From Oryzias latipes (Eukaryota > Chordata > Actinopteri > Beloniformes > Adrianichthyidae), in contig NC_019859.2 in NCBI RefSeq assembly GCF_002234675.1, positions 593,376-657,375 on the forward strand: DNA of 64,000 nt, read 5' to 3'. The notes beneath the pieces are model-generated. The model did not search any database. It had not been told where the DNA came from and saw only the letters and a list, made by a program, of their open reading frames with translations. Below are positions 1 to 12,500 of the stretch, piece by piece. The first letter of the stretch is position 1. Each line of letters opens with the position of its first letter. Made by a program: the position numbers and the translations under genes.

Positions 1-140
1 GTCCAAACTGGTCCCAGACGTTTGGACAGAATTGGTCCAAACTGGTCCCAGACGTTTGGAACTGGTCCAAGTCTCCAGACGTATGGACAGCACTGGTCCA
101 AACTGGTCCCAAACATTTGGACAGAACTGGTCCAAACACG
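1..140. repeat. Short minisatellite at the left edge, about 34-bp unit, roughly 4 copies
   Basis: Four degenerate copies of a unit built around GTCCAAACTGGTCCCAGACG followed by TTTGGACAG and a short variable tail are visible; the second copy is shorter. The array starts at base 1, so it probably continues out of the window. It lies 3' of the spred2 stop codon. Confidence 0.8.
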
Positions 141-554
141 GGGCTTAACGGTCCTTGACTTATCCCAGTTAGGCCCAGTTCATGTGTTGGTCTCTTGTTG
201 GTCTGCTTCAGAGCCAAAGTCCTTCGTTCCTGTGGTCGGTTCATCGGGGCTAAAACGTTGATTATACTTGTCGGCTTTTCAAACGGATCAAAGGAATCAA
301 CCCGATTCACTTCTGCAGGCAGAGTCCTGCCTCTGAAGGCGGGAACGCTCCTCTGACTTCAGCCCTGCTGGTGGGATTTGGAAGTGCACGTGCACGGCGA
401 CACCGCTCACTCATTCATGAACGTTCTCTCTAGAAATGACCTCTGACCTTCACAAAGGAAAACCAGGATTTAAATCTGTTCACACAAACGACGACAGAAA
501 TCACAGCGGCCTTTGATGGCAGGTGGTCTTGGGGGTGGGCGGGGCTGCGGCGCC
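141..554. other. spred2 3' UTR / downstream flank
   Basis: This stretch follows the spred2 stop codon on the minus strand. I see no coding exon, no RNA gene and no clear AATAAA on the minus strand here, so the poly(A) site is probably outside the window or non-canonical. Confidence 0.4.
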
Positions 555-3500
555 TCAGCTCGCAGCCTTGTGCTTGCCGCCGCAGCAGCGGCAGGCCACA
601 CCGCAGCGGTGGCACGCCCGCAGCGGGCCGTAGCAGCACATGCAGGGGGCCAGTAGGGACAGGCCCACCAGCGCCGCCCAGCGCAGGCAGAAGTGCTCGT
701 CTCTGGTGTCGCAGGAGCAAGGGTCGAAGTACTCGCCCTCCGGGTCGGACATGCAGTGGTACAGCAGGCTGTCGGCGCACCAGATGAAGCTGACCCGCCG
801 GATGCAGGTCCGAACGGGGTCCGGGGCCTCCTGGCAGCGGCCCCGCCAGTTCTCCTCCAGCCTGAACATGTCCTGACAGTACACGCAGCGGAGGTGCTCC
901 GCGTCCTCCGCGTGCCGTTTGCATTTGGCCGGGAGGGGCCTAGGGGGCAGAGTCACCACCGTCCTGTGGGCCCCTCCGAGGTCGCCGCAGCCCGCCTTGC
1001 TGTCGCAGCACGGCCGCACGCCGCAGCTAAGCGGAAACGGGTAGAGGTGGTCCCGCTGGTCCCGCTTGGGTGCGTCCTTCTTGGTGAAGTGCACGTAGGT
1101 GTCCGGCGTGTGAGGCGGGACCAGGTTGTCCTGGGTGGAGTTAGCATGCCGGTAGTCCTCGTAGCCGGTGAGCCAGCCTCGCTCTCGCGGGTTGATGCGT
1201 ACGATGTCATCCTCGTCCACCTGGAAGCCAACGCGATGGGGGATGATGTGCACCGCCTGCAAACACGAGGACCACATGGGCGGAGTCAGAGAGGAACCGC
1301 AGCTGGGGGTACAGAACCCCTCCAGGCTGGGACAGTAGACGGTTCTGCCGAGTTCTTACCACAATCCTCCCCGTGAACGCGGCAGAAACGCGGCATAGGT
1401 GAATTTCTGATCTACTGATCTAACGGCAGATTGATTATCAAAAAAGCACCAGGAACTCTCTGACAACAGACGATGATGGGAACCTGGGCTCTTACTGTAC
1501 CGGAGGAACAGAACCTCTCTAAAGCTTCAGCTGTCTGGTGGATCCGGTCCCTGCGGTGAAACTGGACTTTTCTTCAAGGAGTTCAAGAACCCATCAGATA
1601 CAGATACATCAGCTACACTAAAGCGTCAGGAAGACACTTTCTGTCTGTGAGGCCACTCACCTGCTCCAGGAAGCAGTGCTCCAAGGCTCGGGGCTGCTCG
1701 TAGAAATGTCCCAGAATGCAGTGGGGCCGGCGGGGTTCGCAGAAGTAGGCAGGAACCCAAGCGGTCATCGCTGGCTCTCTCCTCTGGGAGGAGTTGGAGG
1801 AACTGTCTGTGGCTGTCTGGAGGACAAAGGAGGAGCAGATGTTAGTGAAAGGATGTCTCTCCGTCCAAGGGAGGAACATCCAGGAACAGCCTGAAGGAAC
1901 AGCTGGATCTGCAGCTGGTTGAAACATCCCTGTCAAACCTGCTGTGTTCACCTGGACAGGAAGTGTGACTGAGGGGCTTTGTAAAGCGGGAATCTGTCTA
2001 AAGGTTTTGTTCTTTCTGTCTTTGGGAGGAGAAACATTTGGTTTGTTGGTTCTTCTCGTTTCATCAGCAGCTTTAATTCCTTCAAATCTACTGCTCTGTT
2101 GAAGGCAATGACCTGAGGTCCAGTCGTGGTCGACGTCGACCCGAGGTCCAGTCATGGTTAACGTCGACCTGATGTCCAGTCATGGTTAGAGTCGACCAGA
2201 TGTCCAGTCATGGTTAAAGTCGACCCGGGGTCCAGTCATGGTTGACGTAGCCCAGAGGTCCAGTCATGGTTGACGTCAACCCGATGTCCAGTCATGGTTA
2301 ACATTGACCCGATGTCCAGTCATGGTTAACGTTGACCCGAGGTCCAGTCATGTTATCATCGACCCGAGGTCCAGTCATGGTTGACGTCCACCTGAGGTCC
2401 AGTCATGGTTGACGTCGACCCGAGGTCCAGTCATAGTTGACGTGGACCTGAGGTCCAGTCATGGTTGACGTTGACCTGAGGTCCAATCGTGGTTGACGTG
2501 GACCCGAGGTCCAGTCATGTTATCATCGACCTGAGGTCCAGTCATGGTTGACGTCCACCTGAGGTCCAGTCATGGTTAACGTCGACCCGAGGTCCAGTCA
2601 TAGTTGACGTGGACCCGAGGTCCAGTCATGGTTGACGTTGACCTGAGGTCCAGTCGTGGTTGACGTCCCCCTGAGGTCCAGTCATGGTTGACGTCGACCC
2701 GAGGTCCAGTCATGGTTAAGGTGGAACCGAGGTCCAGTCATGGTTGACGTTGACCTGAGGTCCGGTCGTGGTTGACGTGGACCCGAGGTCCAGTCGTGGT
2801 TGACGTTGACCTGAGGTCCAGTCGTGGTTGACGTCGACCCGAGTCATGGTTGACGTCGACCCGGGGTCCAGTCATGGTTGACGTGGACCCGAAGTCCAGT
2901 CATGGTTGACGTTGACCTGAGGTCCACTCGTGGTTGACGTCGACCTGAGGTCCAGTCATGGTTAACGTCGACCCGAATCATGGTTGACGTCGACCCGGGG
3001 TCCAGTCATGGTTGACGTAGCCCAGAGGTCCAGTCATGGTTGACGTCAACCCGATGTCCAGTCATGGTTAACGTTGACCCGAGGTCCAGTCATGGTTTAC
3101 GTCGACCTGATGTCCAGTCATGGTTAACGTCGACCCGAGGTCCAGTCGTGGTATACGTAAACCCGATGTCCAGTCATGGTTAACGTTGACCCGAGATCCA
3201 GTCATGGTTGACGTCCACCTGATGTCCAGTCATGGTTAACGTCGACCCGAGGTCCAGTCACGGTTAACGTCGACCCGAGGTCCAGTCACGGTTGACGTCG
3301 ACCTGAGGTCCAGTCACGGTTAACGTCAACCCGATGTCCAGTCATGGTTGACGTCGACCCGATGTCCAGTCATGGTTAACGTCGACCCAAGGTCCAGTCA
3401 CGGTTAACTTCGACCCGATGTCCAGTCATGGATGACGTCAACCCGATGTCCAGTCATGGTTAACGTCGACCCGAGGTCCAGTCATGGATGACGTCAACCC

Positions 3501-6500
3501 GATGTCCAGTCATTGTTTACGTCGACCTGAGGTCCAGTCATGGTTGACGTGAACCCGAGGTCCAGTCACGGTTAACGTCGACCCGAGGTCCAGTCATGGT
3601 TGACGTTGACCTTTTGTCCAGTCATGGTTAACGTCGACCCGAGGTCCAGTCATGGTTGACGTGGCCCGAGGTCCAGTCATGGTTGACGTTGACCTGAGGT
3701 CCAGTCGTGGTTGACGTGGACCCGAGGTCCAGTCGTGGTTGACGTTGACCTGAGGTCCAGTCATGGTTGACGTGGACCCGAGGTCCAGTCATGGTTGACG
3801 TTGACCTGAAGTCCAGTCGTGGTTGACGTCGACCTGAGGTCCAGTCATGGTTAACGTCGACCGGAATCATGGTTGACGTCGACCCGGGGTCCAGTCATGG
3901 TTGACGTAGCCCAGAGGTCCAGTCATGGTTAACGTCAACCCGATGTCCAGTCATGGTTAACGTTGACCTGAGGTCCAGTCACGGTTAACGTCTACCCGAG
4001 GTCCAGTCACGGTTAACGTAGACCCGAGGTCCAGTAATGGTTGACGTCGACCTGAGGTCCAGTCACGGTTAACGTCGACCCGAGGTCCAGTCATGGTTGA
4101 CGTCGACCCGATGTCCAGTCATGGTTGACGTCGACCCAAGGTCCAGTCATGGTTGACGTCAACCCGATGTCCAGTCATGGTTTACGTCGACCCGAATCAT
4201 GGTTGACGTCGACCCGGGGTCCAGTCATGGTTGACGTAGCCCAGAGGTCCAGTCATGGTTAACGTCAACCCGATGTCCAGTCATGGTTAACGTTGACCCG
4301 AGGTCCAGTCACGGTTAACGTCTACCCGAGGTCCAGTCACGGTTAACGTCGACCCGAGGTCCAGTCATGGTTTACGTCGACCTGAGGTCCAGTCATGGTT
4401 GACGTCAACCCGAGGTCCAGTCACGGTTTATGTCGACCCGAGGTCCAGTCACGGTTTATGTCGACCCGAGGTCCAGTCATGGTTAACGTCGACCCGAATC
4501 ATGGTTGACGTCGACCTGGGGTCCAGTCATGGTTGACGTAGCCCAGAGGTCCAGTCATGGTTGACGTCAACCCGATGTCCAGTCATGGTTGACGTCGACC
4601 CGAGGTCCAGTCGTGGTATACGTAAACCCGATGTCCAGTCATGGTTGACGTCGACCCGGGGTCCAGTCATGGTTGACGTAGCCCAGAGGTCCAGTCATGG
4701 TTGACGTCAACCCGATGTCCAGTCATTGTTTACGTCGACCTGAGGTCCAGTCATGGTTGACGTCAACCCGAGGTCCAGTCACGGTTAACGTCGACCCGAG
4801 GTCCAGTCATGGTTGACGTTGACCTTTTGTCCAGTCATGGTTAACGTCGACCCGAGGTCCAGTCATGGTTGACGTTGACCTGAGGTCCAGTCGTGGTTGA
4901 CGTGGACCCGAGGTCCAGTCGTGGTTGACGTTGACCTGAGGTCCAGTCATGGTTGACGTGGACCCGAGGTCCAGTCATGGTTGACGTTGACCTGAAGTCC
5001 AGTCGTGGTTGACGTCGACCTGAGGTCCAGTCATGGTTAACGTCGACCGGAATCATGGTTGACGTCGACCCGGGGTCCAGTCATGGTTGACGTAGCCCAG
5101 AGGTCCAGTCATGGTTAACGTCAACCCGATGTCCAGTCATGGTTAACGTTGACCTGAGGTCCAGTCACGGTTAACGTCTACCCGAGGTCCAGTCACGGTT
5201 AACGTAGACCCGAGGTCCAGTAATGGTTGACGTCGACCTGAGGTCCAGTCACGGTTAACGTCGACCCGAGGTCCAGTCATGGTTGACGTCGACCCGATGT
5301 CCAGTCATGGTTGACGTCGACCCAAGGTCCAGTCATGGTTGACGTCAACCCGATGTCCAGTCATGGTTTACGTCGACCCGAATCATGGTTGACGTCGACC
5401 CGGGGTCCAGTCATGGTTGACGTAGCCCAGAGGTCCAGTCATGGTTAACGTCAACCCGATGTCCAGTCATGGTTAACGTTGACCCGAGGTCCAGTCACGG
5501 TTAACGTCTACCCGAGGTCCAGTCACGGTTAACGTCGACCCGAGGTCCAGTCATGGTTTACGTCGACCTGAGGTCCAGTCATGGTTGACGTCAACCCGAG
5601 GTCCAGTCACGGTTTATGTCGACCCGAGGTCCAGTCACGGTTTATGTCGACCCGAGGTCCAGTCATGGTTAACGTCGACCCGAATCATGGTTGACGTCGA
5701 CCTGGGGTCCAGTCATGGTTGACGTAGCCCAGAGGTCCAGTCATGGTTGACGTCAACCCGATGTCCAGTCATGGTTGACGTCGACCCGAGGTCCAGTCGT
5801 GGTATACGTAAACCCGATGTCCAGTCATGGTTGACGTCGACCCGGGGTCCAGTCATGGTTGACGTTGACCTTTTGTCCAGTCATGGTTAACGTCGACCCG
5901 AGGTCCAGTCATGGTTGACGTTGACCTGAGGTCCAGTCGTGGTTGACGTGGACCCGAGGTCCAGTCGTGGTTGACGTTGACCTGAGGTCCAGTCGTGGTT
6001 GACGTCAACCCGAGGTCCAGTCACGGTTAACGTCGACCTGAGGTCCAGTCATGGTTGACGTCAACCCGAGGTCCAGTCACGGTTAACGTCGACCCGAGGT
6101 CCAGTCATGGTTGACGTTGACCTTTTGTCCAGTCATGGTTAACGTCGACCCGAGGTCCAGTCATGGTTGACGTTGACCTGAGGTCCAGTCGTGGTTGACG
6201 TGGACCCGAGGTCCAGTCGTGGTTGACGTTGACCTGAGGTCCAGTCATGGTTGACGTCAACCCGATGTCCAGTCATTGTTTACGTCGACCTGAGGTCCAG
6301 TCATGGTTGACGTCAACCCGAGGTCCAGTCACGGTTAACGTCGACCCGAGGTCCAGTCATGGTTGACGTTGACCTTTTGTCCAGTCATGGTTAACGTCGA
6401 CCCGAGGTCCAGTCATGGTTGACGTTGACCTGAGGTCCAGTCGTGGTTGACGTGGACCCGAGGTCCAGTCGTGGTTGACGTTGACCTGAGGTCCAGTCAT

Positions 6501-9500
6501 GGTTGACGTGGACCCGAGGTCCAGTCATGGTTGACGTTGACCTGAAGTCCAGTCGTGGTTGACGTCGACCTGAGGTCCAGTCATGGTTAACGTCGACCCG
6601 AATCATGGTTGACGTCGACCCGGGGTCCAGTCATGGTTGACGTAGCCCAGAGGTCCAGTCATGGTTAACGTCAACCCGATGTCCAGTCATGGTTAACGTT
6701 GACCTGAGGTCCAGTCACGGTTAACGTCTACCCGAGGTCCAGTCACGGTTAACGTAGACCCGAGGTCCAGTAATGGTTGACGTCGACCTGAGGTCCAGTC
6801 ATGGTTGACGTCGACCCAAGGTCCAGTCATGGTTGACGTCAACCCGATGTCCAGTCATGGTTTACGTCGACCCGAATCATGGTTGACGTCGACCCAGGGT
6901 CCAGTCATGGTTGACGTAGCCCAGAGGTCCAGTCATGGTTAACGTCAACCCGATGTCCAGTCATGGTTAACGTTGACCCGAGGTCCAGTCACGGTTAACG
7001 TCTACCCGAGGTCCAGTCACGGTTAACGTCGACCCGAGGTCCAGTCATGGTTTACGTCGACCTGAGGTCCAGTCATGGTTGACGTCAACCCGAGGTCCAG
7101 TCACGGTTTATGTCGACCCGAGGTCCAGTCACGGTTTATGTCGACCCGAGGTCCAGTCATGGTTAACGTCGACCTGAATCATGGTTGACGTCGACCTGGG
7201 GTCCAGTCATGGTTGACGTAGCCCAGAGGTCCAGTCATGGTTGACGTCAACCCGATGTCCAGTCATGGTTGACGTCGACCCGAGGTCCAGTCGTGGTATA
7301 CGTAAACCCGATGTCCAGTCATGGTTGACGTCGACCCGGGGTCCAGTCATGGTTGACGTAGCCCAGAGGTCCAGTCATGGTTAACGTCAACCCGATGTCC
7401 AGTCATGGTTAACGTTGACCTGAGGTCCAGTCACGGTTAACTTCTACCCGAGGTCCAGTCACGGTTAACGTAGACCCGAGGTCCAGTAACGGTTGACGTC
7501 GACCTGAGGTCCAGTCACGGTTAACGTCGACCCGAGGTCCAGTCATGGTTGACGTCGACCCGATGTCCAGTCATGGTTGACGTCGACCCAAGGTCCAGTC
7601 ATGGTTGACGTCAACCCGATGTCCAGTCATGGTTTACGTCGACCCGTATCATGGTTGACGTCGACCCGGGGTCCAGTCATGGTTGACGTAGCCCAGAGGT
7701 CCAGTCATGGTTAACGTCAACCCGATGTCCAGTCATGGTTAAAATTGACCCGAGGTCCAGTCACGGTTAACGTCTACCCGAGGTCCAGTCACGGTTAACG
7801 TCGACCCGAGGTCCAGTCATGGTTTACGTCGACCTGAGGTCCAGTCATGGTTGACGTCAACCCGAGGTCCAGTCACGGTTTATGTCGACCCGAGGTCCAG
7901 TCACGGTTTATGTCGACCCGAGGTCCAGTCGTGGTATACGTAAACCCGATGTCCAGTCATGGTTGACGTCGACCCGGGGTCCAGTCATGGTTGACGTAGC
8001 CCAGAGGTCCAGTCATGGTATACGTAAACCCGATGTCCAGTCATGGTTAACGTCTACCCGAGGTCCAGTCACGGTTAACGTAGACCCGAGGTCCAGTAAT
8101 GGTTGACGTCGACCTGAGGTCCAGTCACGGTTAACGTCGACCCGAGGTCCAGTCATGGTTGACGTCGACCCGATGTCCAGTCATGGTTGACGTCGACCCG
8201 AGGTCCAGTCGTGGTATACGTAGACCCGATGTCCAGTCATGGTTGACGTCGACCCGGGGTCCAGTCATGGTTGACGTAGCCCAGAGGTCCAGTCATGGTT
8301 GACATAGCCCAGAGGTCCAGTCATGGTTAACGTCAACCCGATGTCCAGTCATGGTTAACGTTGACCCGAGGTCCAGTCACGGTTAACGTTTACCCGAGGT
8401 CCAGTCACGGTTAACGTCGACCCGAGGTCCAGTCATGGTTTACGTCGACCTGAGGTCCAGTCATGGTTGACGTCAACCCGAGGTCCAGTCACGGTTTATG
8501 TCGACCCGAGGTCCAGTCACGGTTTATGTCGACCCGAGGTCCAGTCATGGTTAACGTCGACCCGAATCATGGTTGACGTCGACCTGGGGTCCAGTCATGG
8601 TTGACGTAGCCCAGAGGTCCAGTCATGGTTGACGTCAACCCGATGTCCAGTCATGGTTGACGTCGACCCGAGGTCCAGTCGTGGTATACGTAAACCCGAT
8701 GTCCAGTCATGGTTGACGTCGACCCGGGGTCCAGTCATGGTTGACGTAGCCCAGAGGTCCAGTCATGGTTGACGTCAACCCGATGTCCAGTCATTGTTTA
8801 CGTCGACCTGAGGTCCAGTCATGGTTGACGTCGACCCGAGGTCCAGTCACGGTTAACGTCGACCCGAGGTCCAGTCATGGTTGACGTTGACCTTTTGTCC
8901 AGTCATGGTTAACGTCGACCCGAGGTCCAGTCATGGTTGACGTGGCCCGAGGTCCAGTCATGGTTGACGTTGACCTGAGGTCCAGTCGTGGTTGACGTGG
9001 ACCCGAGGTCCAGTCGTGGTTGACGTTGACCTGAGGTCCAGTCATGGTTGACGTGGACCCGAAGTCCAGTCATGGTTGACGTTGACCTGAAGTCCAGTCG
9101 TGGTTGACGTTGACCTGAGGTCCAGTCATGGTTAACGTCGACCCGAATCATGGTTGACGTCGACCCGGGGTCCAGTCATGGTTGACGTAGCCCAGAGGTC
9201 CAGTCATGGTTAACGTCAACCCGATGTCCAGTCATGGTTAACGTTGACCTGAGGTCCAGTCACGGTTAACGTCTACCCGAGGTCCAGTCACGGTTAACGT
9301 AGACCCGAGGTCCAGTAATGGTTGACGTCGACCTGAGGTCCAGTCACGGTTAACGTCGACCCGAGGTCCAGTCATGGTTGACGTCGACCCGATGTCCAGT
9401 CATGGTTGACGTCGACCCAAGGTCCAGTCATGGTTGACGTCAACCCGATGTCCAGTCATGGTTTACGTCGACCCGAATCATGGTTGACGTCGACCCGGGG

Positions 9501-12500
9501 TCCAGTCATGGTTGACGTAGCCCAGAGGTCCAGTCATGGTTAACGTCAACCCGATGTCCAGTCATGGTTAACGTTGACCCGAGGTCCAGTCACGGTTAAC
9601 GTCTACCCGAGGTCCAGTCACGGTTAACGTCGACCCGAGGTCCAGTCATGGTTTACGTCGACCTGAGGTCCAGTCATGGTTGACGTCAACCCGAGGTCCA
9701 GTCACGGTTTATGTCGACCCGAGGTCCAGTCACGGTTTATGTCGACCCGAGGTCCAGTCATGGTTGACGTAGCCCAGAGGTCCAGTCATGGTTGACGTCA
9801 ACCCGATGTCCAGTCATGGTTGACGTAGCCCAGAGGTCCAGTCATGGTTGACGTCAACCCGATGTCCAGTCATGGTTGACGTCGACCCGAGGTCCAGTCG
9901 TGGTATACGTAAACCCGATGTCCAGTCATGGTTGACGTCGACCCGGGGTCCAGTCATGGTTGACGTAGCCCAGAGGTCCAGTCATGGTTGACGTTGACCT
10001 GAAGTCCAGTCGTGGTTAACGTGGACCCGAGGTCCAGTCGTGGTTGACGTTGACCTGAGGTCCAGTCATGGTTGACGTCGACCCGATGTCCAGTCATGGT
10101 TTACGTCGACCTGAGGTCCAGTCATGGTAGACGTCAACCCGAGGTCCAGTCACGGTTGACGTCGACCCGAGGTCCAGTCATGGTTAACGTCGACCCGAAT
10201 CATGGTTGACGTCGACCCGGGGTCCAGTCATGGTTGACGTAGCCCAGAGGTCCAGTCATGGTTGACGTCAACCCGATGTCCAGTCATGGTTGACGTCGAC
10301 CCGAGGTCCAGTCATGGTTGACGTCAACCCGATGTCCAGTCATGGTTGACGTCGACCCGGGGTCCAGTCATGGTTGACGTAGCAGAGAGGTCCAGTCATG
10401 GTTGACGTTGACCTGAAGTCCAGTCGTGGTTAACATGGACCTGAGGTCCAGTCATGGTTGACGTTGACCTGAGGTCCAGTCATGGTTAACGTCGACCCGA
10501 ATCATGGTTGACGTCGACCCGAGGTCCAGTCATGGTTGACGTAGCCCAGAGGTCCAGTCATGGTTGACGTCAACCCGATGTCCAGTCATGGTTAACGTCG
10601 ACCCGAGGTCCAGTCATGGTTGACGTAGCCCAGAGGTCCAGTCATGGTTGACGTCAACCCGATGTCCAGTCATGGTTAACGTCGACCCGAGTCATGGTTG
10701 ACGTCGACCCGGGGTCCAGTCATGGTTGACGTAGCCCAGAGGTCCAGTCATGGTTGACGTCAACCCGATGTCCAGTCATGGTTAACGTTGACCCGAGGTC
10801 CAGTCATTGTTGACGTCCACCTGAGGTCCAGTCACGGTTAAAATCTACCCGAGGTCCAGTCACGGTTAACGTCGACCCGAGGTCCAGTCATGGTTGACGT
10901 CGACCTGAGGTCCAGTCACGGTTAACGTCGACCTGAGGTCCAGTCATGGTTGACGTCGACCCGAGGTCCAGTCATGGTTGACGTGGACCCGATGTCCAGC
11001 TATGGTTGACGTAGACCCGAGGTCCAGTCACGGTTAACGTCGACCCGAGGTCCAGTCATGGTTTACGTCGACCTGAGGTCCAGTCATGGTTGACGTCAAC
11101 CCGAGGTCCAGTCACGGTTTATGTCGACCCGAGGTCCAGTCACGGTTTATGTCGACCCGAGGTCCAGTCATGGTTGACGTAGCCCAGAGGTCCAGTCATG
11201 GTTGACGTCAACCCGATGTCCAGTCATGGTTGACGTAGCCCAGAGGTCCAGTCATGGTTGACGTTAACCCGATGTCCAGTCATGGTTGACGTCGACCCGA
11301 GGTCCAGTCGTGGTATACGTAAACCCGATGTCCAGTCATGGTTGACGTCGACCCGGGGTCCAGTCATGGTTGACGTAGCCCAGAGGTCCAGTCATGGTTG
11401 ACGTTGACCTGAAGTCCAGTCGTGGTTAACGTGGACCCGAGGTCCAGTCGTGGTTGACGTTGACCTGAGGTCCAGTCATGGTTGACGTCGACCCGATGTC
11501 CAGTCATGGTTTACGTCGACCTGAGGTCCAGTCATGGTAGACGTCAACCCGAGGTCCAGTCACGGTTGACGTCGACCCGAGGTCCAGTCATGGTTAACGT
11601 CGACCCGAATCATGGTTGACGTCGACCCGGGGTCCAGTCATGGTTGACGTAGCCCAGAGGTCCAGTCATGGTTGACGTCAACCCGATGTCCAGTCATGGT
11701 TGACGTCGACCCGAGGTCCAGTCATGGTTGACGTCAACCCGATGTCCAGTCATGGTTGACGTCGACCCGGGGTCCAGTCATGGTTGACGTAGCAGAGAGG
11801 TCCAGTCATGGTTGACGTTGACCTGAAGTCCAGTCGTGGTTAACGTGGACCTGAGGTCCAGTCATGGTTGACGTTGACCTGAGGTCCAGTCATGGTTAAC
11901 GTCGACCCGAATCATGGTTGACGTCGACCCGAGGTCCAGTCATGGTTGACGTAGCCCAGAGGTCCAGTCATGGTTGACGTCAACCCGATGTCCAGTCATG
12001 GTTAACGTCGACCCGAGGTCCAGTCATGGTTGACGTAGCCCAGAGGTCCAGTCATGGTTGACGTCAACCCGATGTCCAGTCATGGTTAACGTCGACCCGA
12101 GTCATGGTTGACGTCGACCCGGGGTCCAGTCATGGTTGACGTAGCCCAGAGGTCCAGTCATGGTTGACGTCAACCCGATGTCCAGTCATGGTTAACGTTG
12201 ACCCGAGGTCCAGTCATTGTTGACGTCCACCTGAGGTCCAGTCACGGTTAAAATCTACCCGAGGTCCAGTCACGGTTAACGTCGACCCGAGGTCCAGTCA
12301 TGGTTGACGTCGACCTGAGGTCCAGTCACGGTTAACGTCGACCTGAGGTCCAGTCATGGTTGACGTCGACCCGAGGTCCAGTCATGGTTGACATGGACCC
12401 GATGTCCAGCTATGGTTGACGTAGACCTGAGGTCCAGTCGTGGTTGACGTCGACTTGAGGTCCAGTCATGGTTAACGTCGACCCGAATCATGGTTGACGT

